DNA from: Streptomyces sp. AC555_RSS877
Lineage (GTDB): Bacteria; Actinomycetota; Actinomycetes; Streptomycetales; Streptomycetaceae
Assembly (NCBI RefSeq): GCF_019049245.1
Contig: NZ_JAGMUK010000079.1
Coordinates: forward strand, 253,769 to 317,768
Length of the DNA: 64,000 bases
Direction of reading: 5' to 3'
Positions 34,459-43,145 of this stretch are shown here, in pieces. The notes below the pieces were generated by a model. The model searched no databases. It was not told the origin of the DNA and saw only the letters and a program-made list of their open reading frames with translations. Position 1 is the stretch's first letter. Every line of letters begins with the position of its first letter. Made by a program: the position numbers and the translations under genes.

Positions 34459-34600
34459 CGTCGTCGCGTCGCGTCGCGTCGTGCCGTGCCGCGTCGTGCC
34501 GTGCCGTGCCGTGCCGTGCATGGTGTCCTCCGTCTCGGCGGCATGCCTTTCGATCACCTGCTCGACCGAGTCCCGTCGATACCCGTCGATGCCCGTCGAT
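34459..34600. repeat. pentamer and decamer tandem repeats upstream of the monooxygenase gene
   Basis: 34459-34520 is a run of pentamers (GTCGC units passing into CGTGC units). 34571-34600 is three copies of a decamer (nCCCGTCGAT). They fill much of the 372-bp space between the divergent VOC and monooxygenase genes and are likely to vary in copy number between strains. Apart from the ribosome site at about 34712-34717 no other element is clear. Confidence 0.85.
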
Positions 34601-34727
34601 AGACGCCGGCCTCGGTACGGCCCACCGCTCGATTGGCCTGAAGCTGTCAGGGAACCGTCAGGTCAGTCCGCTTGACTGTCTCTCAGCTGCCCCTGTCCCG
34701 GCCTCCCCGACCGAGGAGAGAAGAGAC

Positions 34728-36587
34728 ATGACCACCCCCCACGCCCCCAACACTCCCAACGTCCCCCACACCCCCGCCCCACCCCGCCTCGACTTCGACC
34801 CCGAAGCCCTCCGCGCCAGATACCGCACCGAACGCGACCGCCGCGTCCGCCCCGACGGCCGGGCCCAGTACCGCGTCACCAGCGGCGAGTTCGGCTCGTA
34901 CGACGAAGACCCGTACGCCGACCAGGAGTTCACGCGGCAGCCGTTGCACGACCGGGTCGAGGCGGTGGTCGTCGGTGGTGGGTTCGGTGGGCTGCTCGCC
35001 GGGGCTCGGCTGCGGCAGGCCGGGGTCGCGTCGGTCCGGGTGATCGAGAAGGGCGGGGACTTCGGCGGCACCTGGTACTGGAACCGGTACCCCGGCATCC
35101 ACTGCGACATCGAGTCGTACGTCTATCTGCCGTTGCTGGAGGAGATCGGTTACGTCCCCCGATGGCGGTACGCGCCGGGGGAGGAGATCCGGCAGCACGC
35201 GCGTGCCGTCGCGCGGCACTTCGGTCTCTACGACGACGCCTGCTTCCAGACGCAGGCCACCGAGCTCCGCTGGGATGAGGGGAGGGCGGAGTGGGTCGTC
35301 GGCACCGACCGTGGTGACCGGATCCGGGCGCGGTACGTCGTGGTCTCCAGCGGCACCCTCAGCCAGGCCAAGCTGCCCGGCATCCCGGGGATCGAGACGT
35401 TCAAGGGGCATACGTTCCACACCAGCCGCTGGGACTACGCCTACACCGGCGGTGACGCGGACGGCGGCCTGACCGGACTCGCCGACAAGCGGGTCGCCCT
35501 CATCGGCACCGGGGCCACCGGCATCCAGGTGGTGCCGCACCTCGGGGCCGACGCGCGGCACCTGTACGTGTTCCAGCGCACGCCCTCCTCCGTCGACGTG
35601 CGCGGAAACCGTCGGACCGATCCGGAGTGGGCCCGGTCGCTGCGGCCCGGCTGGCACCGGCACCGCAGGGACAACTTCCTCAAGGTCGTCACCGGCGTGC
35701 GCGGTGAGGAGGACCTGGTGAACGACGGCTGGACCAGCAGCGCGCGGTTGCAGGAGAAGCTGATCCCGACCAACGCCTACGCGCACATCCCGGCCGAGGA
35801 GCGTGAACGGGCGTACGAGCTTGCCGACTTCCAGAAGATGAACGAGATCCGGGCCCGGGTGGAGTCGATCGTCGAGGACCCGGAGACCGCCGAGAAGCTC
35901 AAGCCCTGGTACCGCTACATGTGCAAGCGGCCCACGTTCAGCGACCACTACCTCCAGACCTTCAACCGGCCCAACGTCACCCTCGTCGACACGGCCGACA
36001 CCCACGGCGTGGAGCGGATCACCGAGACCTCCGTCGTCGTCGGTGGCACGGAGTACGACGTCGACTGCGTCATCTTCGCCACCGGCTTCGCGGTCGGGGT
36101 GTCGGGGCTGGTGTCCGGGCAGCTGCCGGCGTACGGGCGCGGCGGTGTCGCCCTGCTGGACCGGTGGAAGGAGGGCGGCCCGCGTACCCTCCACGGCTTG
36201 TGCACCCACGGCTTCCCGAACCTCTTCCAGCTCGGGTCGCTGCAGAACGCCGCCGCCGTCAACTTCGTCCACGTCCTCGACGAACAGGCCACCCACATCG
36301 GCGCCGTCGTCGCCGAGGCGCGCAGACGCGGGGCGCGGTACGTCGAGCCCAGCGCCGAGGCCGAGGAGGCCTGGGTGGCGACGATCCGCGAGAAGGCACC
36401 CGACCAGTACCTCTTCCATGCCGAGTGCACCCCCGGCTACTACAACAACGAGGGGCGCCCGCGGCAGCGCAGCGAACAGTTCGGCGACGGGCCCGTCGTC
36501 TTTCACGAACTGCTCGCCCGCTGGCGCGCGGAGGGCGGTACGGAGGACGTCCTCGTCGACGCCGACCAGGGCGGGCGGCTCCCCTAG
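34728..36587 (+). CDS. Baeyer-Villiger-type flavin monooxygenase
   Basis: A 619-residue FAD/NADPH enzyme of the type that inserts oxygen next to a ketone (PAMO, cyclopentadecanone monooxygenase relatives). The first dinucleotide site VVVGGGFGGLLAG is near residue 80, with the flavin-side EKGGDFGGTWYWNRYPG after it. The BVMO fingerprint FxGxxxHxxxW is met by FKGHTFHTSRWDY near residue 225. The NADPH site VALIGTGATGIQVVP follows. The long N-terminal extension of about 70 residues before the FAD site is typical of the large BVMO group. GAGGAGAG precedes the ATG. Its stop overlaps the convergent MazG-like gene by four bases. The substrate is unknown. Confidence 0.92.
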   Translation: MTTPHAPNTPNVPHTPAPPRLDFDPEALRARYRTERDRRVRPDGRAQYRVTSGEFGSYDEDPYADQEFTRQPLHDRVEAVVVGGGFGGLLAGARLRQAGVASVRVIEKGGDFGGTWYWNRYPGIHCDIESYVYLPLLEEIGYVPRWRYAPGEEIRQHARAVARHFGLYDDACFQTQATELRWDEGRAEWVVGTDRGDRIRARYVVVSSGTLSQAKLPGIPGIETFKGHTFHTSRWDYAYTGGDADGGLTGLADKRVALIGTGATGIQVVPHLGADARHLYVFQRTPSSVDVRGNRRTDPEWARSLRPGWHRHRRDNFLKVVTGVRGEEDLVNDGWTSSARLQEKLIPTNAYAHIPAEERERAYELADFQKMNEIRARVESIVEDPETAEKLKPWYRYMCKRPTFSDHYLQTFNRPNVTLVDTADTHGVERITETSVVVGGTEYDVDCVIFATGFAVGVSGLVSGQLPAYGRGGVALLDRWKEGGPRTLHGLCTHGFPNLFQLGSLQNAAAVNFVHVLDEQATHIGAVVAEARRRGARYVEPSAEAEEAWVATIREKAPDQYLFHAECTPGYYNNEGRPRQRSEQFGDGPVVFHELLARWRAEGGTEDVLVDADQGGRLP

Positions 36588-36967
36588 GGCGCCGGGGCCG
36601 TTCCCAGGGAGCGTTCCGTCACGCGGGCCAGATGGCGGGCGAAGACCTCGCGGGTGTCCGGGGTGAGCGTGCGCAGGGCCACCAGGGCCGTGATCACGAC
36701 GTCGCACAGTTCACCCTGCACGTCGTCCCAGGTGTGGGTGACGCCCTTGCGCGGGTTCTGGCCGGTCGCCCCGATCACCGCCTGGGCGACCTCGCCGACC
36801 TCCTCGGAGAGCTTCAGTATGCGCAGCAACAGGCCGCCCTGGTCGCCGTCGATCGGGCGGTTCTCCTCCAGCCACGTCCACAGCGCGTCGATGGAGCTCC
36901 ACAGGTCCGCGGTCGTCTCCGCGGTCGTTTCCGCAGTCGTCGGGGGAGAGGTGGCCTGATTCGTCAT
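36584..36967 (-). CDS. MazG-like nucleotide pyrophosphohydrolase
   Basis: A 127-residue single-domain all-alpha NTP pyrophosphatase. The metal-binding EExxE...D pattern is visible in SEEVGEVAQAVIG and ELCDVVITALVAL. A Thr-rich N-terminus of about 20 residues precedes the domain. It could clean non-canonical or excess nucleotides. It is convergent with the monooxygenase gene. Confidence 0.85.
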   Translation of the reverse strand: MTNQATSPPTTAETTAETTADLWSSIDALWTWLEENRPIDGDQGGLLLRILKLSEEVGEVAQAVIGATGQNPRKGVTHTWDDVQGELCDVVITALVALRTLTPDTREVFARHLARVTERSLGTAPAP

Positions 36968-37020
36968 GCGGGCAGCCTGTCACGCTGCCCGCGGAACACC
37001 AGGCCCCATGCCCCTACTCG

Positions 37021-37578
37021 TCACTCGTCGAACGTCTCCTCGAACAGCGCCTGCTGCTCGCCCTCCTCCGTCTTCCGCAGCCGCCGGTTCCGCGCGCCCA
37101 CGACCAGTGCCGTCACCAGTCCGGTCGCCGCGAACGCCGCCGGGACCATCCAGCCCCGGTTGACCGCGTGCCGCAGCGAGTGGTCCAGGGAGAGCCGGCC
37201 GGGGCCGGTGACGGCGAGGCCCGCCGCGGTCAGGCCCAGGGACGCCGCGTACTCGTAGCCGCCGCTCTGGTTGAAGAAGCCGTTCGGGGTGTGCACCGCG
37301 GCCGCACCCGCCATCGCGCCGGCCGCCGCCGCACCGGCCGCCGGGGTCGCCAGGCCCAGCGCCAGCAGGGTGCCGCCGCCGGCCTCGGCCAGCCCGGCCG
37401 CCGCGGCGCTCGGCTTCCCGGGGGCGTAGCCGACGGACTCGAAGAACTGGCCGGTGCCCTCCAGTCCGTGTCCGCCGAACCACCCGAACAGCTTCTGCGT
37501 GCCGTGCGCGGCCAGCACTCCGCCGGCGCCCAGCCGGAGCAGCAGCAGGCCCAGATCACGTCGGTCGTAAGAGCTCAC
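37021..37578 (-). CDS. DoxX family membrane protein
   Basis: A 185-residue protein with four hydrophobic segments. It begins with LGLLLLRLGAGGVLAAHGTQKLFGWFGG, the DoxX signature, followed by ESVGYAP and the NGFFNQSGGYEY loop. DoxX proteins are linked to redox and thiol stress in actinobacteria. The GTG at 37578 has GGGAG upstream. The C-terminus is charged and cytoplasmic. A longer start at 37722 would read through its promoter and was rejected. Confidence 0.88.
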   Translation of the reverse strand: MSSYDRRDLGLLLLRLGAGGVLAAHGTQKLFGWFGGHGLEGTGQFFESVGYAPGKPSAAAAGLAEAGGGTLLALGLATPAAGAAAAGAMAGAAAVHTPNGFFNQSGGYEYAASLGLTAAGLAVTGPGRLSLDHSLRHAVNRGWMVPAAFAATGLVTALVVGARNRRLRKTEEGEQQALFEETFDE

Positions 37579-37720
37579 GATGACTCCCGGTACTGACAGA
37601 AGAGGTGAAGAGGTAGGAACACCCCACGCGTTTCCACCGTCGCACCGCTCACACCCCCCGGCTCCGCCCGCCGTGCCGTTCGGGTGGCGCTCCTGCGACG
37701 GCGGTGTGACTCTGACTGCC

Positions 37721-38047
37721 ATGACGATTCAGACAGCCAAGCTGAGCGACCCGGCCGTCCGCGCCTTCGTCACCGCCGTCAACGCCCACGACCGCGAGGC
37801 CTTCGTGAAGCTCCTCGCCCCTGGCGCGACCATGGCGGACGACGGGGCCGACCGCGACCTCGACGAGTGGATCGACCGGGAGATCTTCACCTCGCACGGC
37901 CACATGGAGGTCGACAACGAGTCCTGGGGCGGCCGTGCCATTCTCGCCCGCTACAGCAACGACACCTGGGGCGAGATGCGCACCCGGTGGAGCTTCACGG
38001 TGGAGGACGACGGCAGGATCTCCCGCTTCGAGACCGGCCAGGCCTGA
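37721..38047 (+). CDS. NTF2-like (SnoaL-type) protein
   Basis: A 108-residue cone-shaped alpha+beta barrel protein (VRAFVTAVNAHDREAFVKLL, then DRDLDEWIDREIF and WSFTVEDDGRISRFETGQA). The fold is used for small-molecule binding or isomerase reactions, and no catalytic dyad is obvious. The ATG at 37721 gives the usual start. It is divergent from doxX. Its role is unknown. Confidence 0.85.
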   Translation: MTIQTAKLSDPAVRAFVTAVNAHDREAFVKLLAPGATMADDGADRDLDEWIDREIFTSHGHMEVDNESWGGRAILARYSNDTWGEMRTRWSFTVEDDGRISRFETGQA

Positions 38048-38130
38048 AAGCCCCGTACGGCAACTCGTAGAAACCCCCTAGCAGAAAACCCTTGCCCTAG
38101 AGTGCACTCCAACTCCTAGCGTGCAACGCC

Positions 38131-39156
38131 ATGGAGACCACGCAGTCCACGCAGAGCACGCAGTCCACGCAGACCACGCAGAGCACCCGGACACTGGGCC
38201 GCACCGGCATCGAGGTCAGCCCTCTCGGCTTCGGCTGCTGGGCGATCGGCGGCGAATGGCAGGACGCGGACGGGCAGCCGCTCGGCTGGGGCAAGGTCGA
38301 CGACGAGGAGTCCGTACGGGCGGTCCGGCGCGCCCTCGATCTGGGCGTCACCTTCTTCGACACCGCCGACACCTACGGCGCCGGGCACAGCGAGCGCGTC
38401 CTCGGCCGGGCGCTCGGCAGGCGCCGGGACGACGTGGTCCTCGCCACCAAGTGGGGCAACGTCTTCGACGAGGCCACCCGCACGCTCACGGGCGGCGACG
38501 ACACCCCGGCCTACGCCCGCCGCGCCCTGACGGCATCCCTCACCCGCCTGGGCACCGACCACGTCGACCTCTACCAGCTGCACCTCTCGGACGCCGACCC
38601 GGAGCGTGCCGCCGAACTGCGCGACACCTGCGAGGAGTTCGTGCGCGAGGGGCTGATCCGGGCGTACGCCTGGAGCACCGACGACCCGGCCCGTGCCGCC
38701 GTCTTCGCGGAGGGGGAGCACTGTGCGGCCGTGCAGCACGCGATCAACGTGCTGCAGGACGCGCCCGACATGCTCGCGCTGTGCGAGGAGTTGGACCTGG
38801 CGAGCATCAACCGCAGCCCGCTCGCCATGGGGTTGCTGACCGGGAAGCGGCGCGGGGCCCTGGAGGCCGGTGACATCCGGAGCCGTCCGCCGGAGTGGCT
38901 GCAGGGGTTCGAGGAGGGCTCCGGTGCCGCTCCCGACTGGGTCGCCCGCGTCGACGCGCTGAAGGACGTCCTCACCAGCGGCGGCCGTACGCCCGCCCAG
39001 GGTGCCCTCGCCTGGCTGTGGGCGCGCAGCCCGCGCACGGTCCCGATTCCCGGCTTCCGTTCGGTCGCCCAGGCCGAGCAGAACGCGGGCGCGATCGAGA
39101 AGGGGCCGCTCACCGCGGAGCAGTTGGCGGAGGTCGACCGCATTCTCGGGCGGTGA
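38131..39156 (+). CDS. aldo/keto reductase with repetitive N-terminus
   Basis: A 341-residue NADPH oxidoreductase. The catalytic set is visible: Asp and Tyr in FFDTADTYGAGHSE, Lys in VLATKWGN and His in DLYQLHLS. IPGFRSVAQAEQN near the C-terminus binds the cofactor phosphate. Residues 2-18 are made of Thr-Gln-Ser repeats encoded by a 9-bp tandem repeat (38138-38186), absent from typical family members, before the canonical TLGRTGIEVSPLGFG. Start at ATG 38131. The substrate is unknown. Confidence 0.9.
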   Translation: METTQSTQSTQSTQTTQSTRTLGRTGIEVSPLGFGCWAIGGEWQDADGQPLGWGKVDDEESVRAVRRALDLGVTFFDTADTYGAGHSERVLGRALGRRRDDVVLATKWGNVFDEATRTLTGGDDTPAYARRALTASLTRLGTDHVDLYQLHLSDADPERAAELRDTCEEFVREGLIRAYAWSTDDPARAAVFAEGEHCAAVQHAINVLQDAPDMLALCEELDLASINRSPLAMGLLTGKRRGALEAGDIRSRPPEWLQGFEEGSGAAPDWVARVDALKDVLTSGGRTPAQGALAWLWARSPRTVPIPGFRSVAQAEQNAGAIEKGPLTAEQLAEVDRILGR

Positions 39157-39178
39157 GCTGCCACTCCGGCGGATCGAC

Positions 39179-39262
39179 GCGGCAGCCGTTCCGCGCATCG
39201 GTGCGTACCCCGCAGCCCCTCGCGAGATCCACCCCCACCCGACGCGGTGGAACGGCTGCCGC
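39179..39262. terminator. 14-bp inverted repeat between convergent genes
   Basis: GCGGCAGCCGTTCC (39179-39192) and GGAACGGCTGCCGC (39249-39262) are perfect inverted copies with a 56-nt loop. They sit just after the aldo/keto reductase stop (39156) and before the end of the convergent SDR gene (39394), so they may end either transcript. The long loop makes this less certain. Confidence 0.5.
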
Positions 39263-39393
39263 CACCCCCCTCGGGTGCGGTTGTGGAAGCCGGGTCCTCC
39301 AAGTGTGAAGCTCTCGTGGAGGAGAGCAAGAGCATAAGGCTTCCACCGGTACGTATGGTGCGGAGTTTTAGATTCCGGTTGTGCAGGTTGTGC

Positions 39394-40245
39394 TCAGCCG
39401 CGGCCCACGTACGGCATCGTCGTCGCCAGTACCGTCGCGAACTGCACGTTCGCCTCCAGCGGCAGCTCCGCCATGTGCCGCACGGTCCGCGCGACGTCGG
39501 CGACGTCCATCACCGGCTCGGGCGCCATCTCCCCGTTGGCCTGAAGGGCGCCGGTCCGCATCCGGTCGGTCATGTCGGTCGCCGCGTTGCCGATGTCGAT
39601 CTGCCCGACCGCGATGCCGTACGGCCGCCCGTCGAGGGACAGCGCCTTGGTCAGCCCCGTCAGCGCGTGCTTGGTCGCGGTGTAGGCGACGGAGTGCGGC
39701 CGGGGTGTGTGCGCGGAGATGGAGCCGTTGTTGATGATCCGGCCGCCCCGCGGGTCCTGCTCCTTCATCTGCCGGTACGCCGCCTGCGCGCACAGGAACG
39801 CCCCGTTGAGGTTGGTGTCCACCACGTGCCGCCAGGCGTCGTACGGCAGTTCCTCGACGGGCACCCCGCCCGGCCCGAAGGTCCCCGCGTTGTTGAAGAG
39901 CAGGTCCACGCGCCCGAAGCGGTCCGCGGTGGCGGCGAACAGCGCGGCCACGTCCTCCGGTTGGGACACATCGGTGCGCACGGCGATCGAGGCGCCGCTG
40001 ATTGAGACGCCGGTGATCGAGGAGCCGGTGATCGAGGCGCCGTCGGTCCCATGGGTCCCGTCGGTCCCGTCGGCGCCTTCGGGCGCCAGCGCCGCCGTCC
40101 CCTCCAGCGTCTCCATCCGGCGGCCCGCCAGCGCCACCGACCAGCCCGCCCGCAGCAGCTCCACGGCGACCGCGCGGCCGATGCCGGAGCCGGCGCCGGT
40201 CACCACCGCGATCCTCGAATCCTTCGCAGTTCGCATGGCATTCAT
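39394..40245 (-). CDS. SDR oxidoreductase with in-frame repeat insertion
   Basis: A 283-residue classical short-chain dehydrogenase. TGAGSGIGRAVAVE lies at residues 16-29, LLFNNAG in the middle, a catalytic Ser in INNGSISAHTP, and YTATK as the active-site pair. Between the segment after beta-2 (LAGRRMETLEG) and the next strand (VRTDVSQPEDV) lie about 30 extra residues of short repeats (DGTDGTHGTDG, then units like SITGS), encoded by tandem repeats at 39985-40073. The loop is on the surface in SDR folds, so the enzyme is probably still active. No strong ribosome site was found; ATGs at 40245 and 40236 are both possible. Confidence 0.88.
   Translation of the reverse strand: MNAMRTAKDSRIAVVTGAGSGIGRAVAVELLRAGWSVALAGRRMETLEGTAALAPEGADGTDGTHGTDGASITGSSITGVSISGASIAVRTDVSQPEDVAALFAATADRFGRVDLLFNNAGTFGPGGVPVEELPYDAWRHVVDTNLNGAFLCAQAAYRQMKEQDPRGGRIINNGSISAHTPRPHSVAYTATKHALTGLTKALSLDGRPYGIAVGQIDIGNAATDMTDRMRTGALQANGEMAPEPVMDVADVARTVRHMAELPLEANVQFATVLATTMPYVGRG
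39985..40073. repeat. coding minisatellite, 15-bp and 9-bp tandem units
   Basis: Four near-identical 15-bp units (39985-40044, GATCGAGGCGCCGCT-like) are followed by three 9-bp units (GGTCCCNTN type, 40045-40071). Both unit lengths are multiples of three, so copy-number changes keep the SDR frame open. Confidence 0.9.
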
Positions 40246-40390
40246 GGGCCCGCAGCGTACGGGAGGGGCCGGACGGGGCCCGCCGTACGGAACTCATCCG
40301 TCCGCCATCTGAGTGTTGTGTACGTGCCAATCGGATGTCGTCCCCGGCCACTCCAATTGCTCCTGCACTCATCAGTCAGGGGAGGACCGG

Positions 40391-42031
40391 ATGACACTCG
40401 ACACCCGCCCGTCACAGCACGCCCCCGAACTTCGCGCCGTCGCCCGCCACGTGAACCGCCGCCGCTTCCTGACCGTCACCGGCGCGGCCGCCGCGCTCGC
40501 GTTCTCCGTGAACCTGCCCGCCGCCGGCACGGCGAGCGCCGCCGAGCTCGACGCCGCGAGGATCACCGAGAACCCCTTCACCCTCGGCGTCGGATCGGGC
40601 GACCCGCTGCCCGACTCCGTGCTCCTGTGGACCCGGCTCGCCCCCGCCCCGTACCAGCCCGACGGCGGCCTTCCGGCCGAACGCGTCCTGGTCCACTGGG
40701 AGGTGGCCCACGACGAGAGATTCCGCCGGATCGCCAGACGCGGCACGGCCGTGGCACACCCCGAGTTCCACCACACCGTCCACGCCGAGGTCGCCCACCT
40801 CGGCTCCGGCCGCGTCTTCTACTACCGGTTCCGCGCGGGCAGTTGGATCAGCCCCGTCGGCCGCACCCGCACCGCACCGGCCCCCGGCAGCCGCACCTCG
40901 GCGCTCACCTTCGCCGCCGTGTCCTGCCAGGCGTACACCGACGGCTACTTCACCCCGTACGGCCATCTCGCCGCCGAGGACGTCGACGTGGTCCTCCACC
41001 TCGGGGACTACCTGTACGAGTACGCGGTCAACTCGGTGGGCGGCTACCGGAACTACACCGACCGCACCCTCCCCGCGGTGTTCAACCGCGAGACGGTCAC
41101 CCTGGAGGACTACCGCCTGCGCTACGCCCTCTACAAGTCCGACCCCGACCTGATGGCCGCGCACGCCGCGCACCCCTTCGTCGTCACCTGGGACGACCAC
41201 GAGACCGAGAACAACTACGCCGACGAGATCCCCGAGAACAGCGTCCCGCCGGAGGAGTTCCTGCTGCGCCGCGCCGCCGCCTACCGCGCCTACTGGGAGA
41301 ACCAGCCGCTGCGCCGCCCGCAGCAGCCCGCGGGACCGGACATGCGGCTCTACCGGCGTCTGCACTGGGGCCGGCTCGCCCAGTTCGACGTCCTCGACAC
41401 CCGTCAGTACCGCTCCGACCAGGCCTACGGCGACGGCCTCGACCTGCCCGGCCCCGAGATCGACGACCCGGCGCGCACGATGACCGGCGAGACCCAGGAG
41501 CGGTGGCTGCTCGACGGCTGGCGCGACTCACGGGCCCTGTGGAACGTCGTACCGCAGCAGGTGAACTTCTCGCAGCGCAAGCTCGACCTCACGGACCCGG
41601 CACGGCTGTCGATGGACGCCTGGGACGGCTACCGGGCCTCGCGCCGCCGGATCCTCGACGGGGCCAAGGCGGCCGGCATCGACAACCTGATGGTCCTCAC
41701 CGGTGACGTGCACGTCGCGTACGCCTACGACATCAAGGACGACTTCGACGACCCCGCCTCCCGCACCCTCGGCACGGAGATCGTCGGGTCGTCGATCTCC
41801 AGCGGCCGGGACGGCGCCGACAAGCCCGCGACCTGGGACACGTACACCCGGGCCAACCCGCACATGAAGTTCTACAACGGGCTGCGCGGCTACGTGACCG
41901 TCGAGCTGGGCCGCGAGCGGGCCCGGGCCGACTTCAGGAGCGTGCCGTACGTGACCAGGCCCGGGGCGCCGATCGCGACGGCCGCGTCCTTCGTGACCCA
42001 GGTGGGGGAGCAGGGGCTCACGCCGGCGTGA
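40391..42031 (+). CDS. phoD: alkaline phosphatase D (PhoD), Tat-exported
   Basis: A 546-residue PhoD-type phosphatase/phosphodiesterase. The twin-arginine signal NRRRFLTVTGAAAALAFS is at residues 22-39, so the folded metalloenzyme is exported by Tat. The PhoD N-terminal domain begins at about residue 62 (NPFTLGVGSGDPLPDSVLLW). Metal-site motifs follow: VSCQAYTDGY, HLGDYLYEY, VTWDDHETENNYAD and VLTGDVHVAYA. GGGGAGGA precedes the ATG at 40391. I looked for PHO boxes upstream and saw none that was convincing. The 3' end overlaps the convergent gene by 14 bp. Confidence 0.92.
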   Translation: MTLDTRPSQHAPELRAVARHVNRRRFLTVTGAAAALAFSVNLPAAGTASAAELDAARITENPFTLGVGSGDPLPDSVLLWTRLAPAPYQPDGGLPAERVLVHWEVAHDERFRRIARRGTAVAHPEFHHTVHAEVAHLGSGRVFYYRFRAGSWISPVGRTRTAPAPGSRTSALTFAAVSCQAYTDGYFTPYGHLAAEDVDVVLHLGDYLYEYAVNSVGGYRNYTDRTLPAVFNRETVTLEDYRLRYALYKSDPDLMAAHAAHPFVVTWDDHETENNYADEIPENSVPPEEFLLRRAAAYRAYWENQPLRRPQQPAGPDMRLYRRLHWGRLAQFDVLDTRQYRSDQAYGDGLDLPGPEIDDPARTMTGETQERWLLDGWRDSRALWNVVPQQVNFSQRKLDLTDPARLSMDAWDGYRASRRRILDGAKAAGIDNLMVLTGDVHVAYAYDIKDDFDDPASRTLGTEIVGSSISSGRDGADKPATWDTYTRANPHMKFYNGLRGYVTVELGRERARADFRSVPYVTRPGAPIATAASFVTQVGEQGLTPA

Positions 42032-43058
42032 GCCCGGCCACCGGCTCCACCGGCTCCACCGGGTCCTCGCCCGGATAGCGGACGCCGACGCGCTCCCGTA
42101 TCGCGTCGAGCGTCCGCATCACCGCGAGGGTGCCGTCCAGCGGGACGAGCGGGGACTCGGTCTCGCCCGCCCGCAGGGCGCGCATGACCTCCAGGGCCTC
42201 GTGGCGAAGGCTGCCCCGGGGACCGTCCGCCGGGTCGGCGGCGAACTCCTGCGGGTCGCGGCCGTCGCGGTGCAGCACGAACCGGTCGGTGTGGAAGAAG
42301 CCGTACGGGATGTCGATGCGGCCAAGCGAGCCCGTGACGGACGCGGTGGTGGCCGTGCCGCCGATGACGGAACAGTGCACCGAGGCGAGCGCGCCGCCGT
42401 CCCAGGAGAGCAGCGCGCTCGTCTGGAGGTCGACGCCCTCGTCGGACAGGGTGGCGCGCGCCGCGATGTCCGACGGCTCCCCGAGCAGCAGGTGGGCGAA
42501 GGACACCGGATAGACGCCGAGGTCGAGCAGCGCGCCGCCGCCCTGCTGCGGGTCACGCAGCCGGTGGGTGGGCGGGAAGGGACCGGCAAGCCCGAAGTCG
42601 GCCTGCACATTGCGTACTTCGCCGATCGCGCCGTCCCGCACCAGGTCGGCGAGGCGCCGGATGAGCGGGTTGCAGTACATCCACATGGCCTCCATGAGGA
42701 AGCTCCCGCGCTTCCTCGCCAGCGCGACCAGCTCCTCGGCCTCGCGGGCGTTCAGCGTGAACGCCTTCTCGCACAGGACGTTCCGCCCGGCCTCCAGACA
42801 CAGGCCCGCGGCCGCGCGGTGTGCCGAGTGCGGGGTGGCGACGTACACGACGTCGACGTCCTCGTCCCGGGCGAGCGCGTCCCAGCCGCCGTAGGCCCGG
42901 GGGATCCCGAACCGCTCCGCGAACGCCTTCGCCGACTCCTCGGTCCGCGAGGCCACCGCCACGACCTCCGCGTCCGGCAGATCCACCAGGTCGGCGGTGA
43001 ACGCCGCCGCGATCCCGCCCGTCGCCAGGATCCCCCAGCGCACCTTCTGCTCCGTCAT
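42018..43058 (-). CDS. Gfo/Idh/MocA family oxidoreductase
   Basis: A 346-residue NAD(P)-dependent sugar-type dehydrogenase. The Rossmann domain begins KVRWGILATGGIAAAFTADL; VVYVATPHSAH and the conserved EKAFTLN (the EKP-type Lys) follow, then MEAMWMY and the C-terminal substrate domain with GGALLDLGVYPVSFA. It is similar to trans-1,2-dihydrobenzene-1,2-diol dehydrogenase-like members. The ATG at 43058 has a GAGGGTGGGG-like site. It is divergent from the Bcr/CflA exporter. Confidence 0.9.
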   Translation of the reverse strand: MTEQKVRWGILATGGIAAAFTADLVDLPDAEVVAVASRTEESAKAFAERFGIPRAYGGWDALARDEDVDVVYVATPHSAHRAAAGLCLEAGRNVLCEKAFTLNAREAEELVALARKRGSFLMEAMWMYCNPLIRRLADLVRDGAIGEVRNVQADFGLAGPFPPTHRLRDPQQGGGALLDLGVYPVSFAHLLLGEPSDIAARATLSDEGVDLQTSALLSWDGGALASVHCSVIGGTATTASVTGSLGRIDIPYGFFHTDRFVLHRDGRDPQEFAADPADGPRGSLRHEALEVMRALRAGETESPLVPLDGTLAVMRTLDAIRERVGVRYPGEDPVEPVEPVAGLTPA

Positions 43059-43145
43059 CCCGGCCCCACCCTCGCTCCACCACACCTCGGCACTCTGTAC
43101 GAGCTGAGAGCATAGGCGGCGGATCACTCGGAGAGGGAGGGGCAC

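Noticed and set aside
34728..40245. Monooxygenase, aldo/keto reductase and SDR as a biosynthetic cluster
   Set aside because: The genes are on alternating strands, not coupled, and no core synthase, regulator or transporter links them.
40250..40390. PHO box upstream of phoD
   Set aside because: No pair of GTTCAYYY-type direct repeats at 11-bp spacing could be found.
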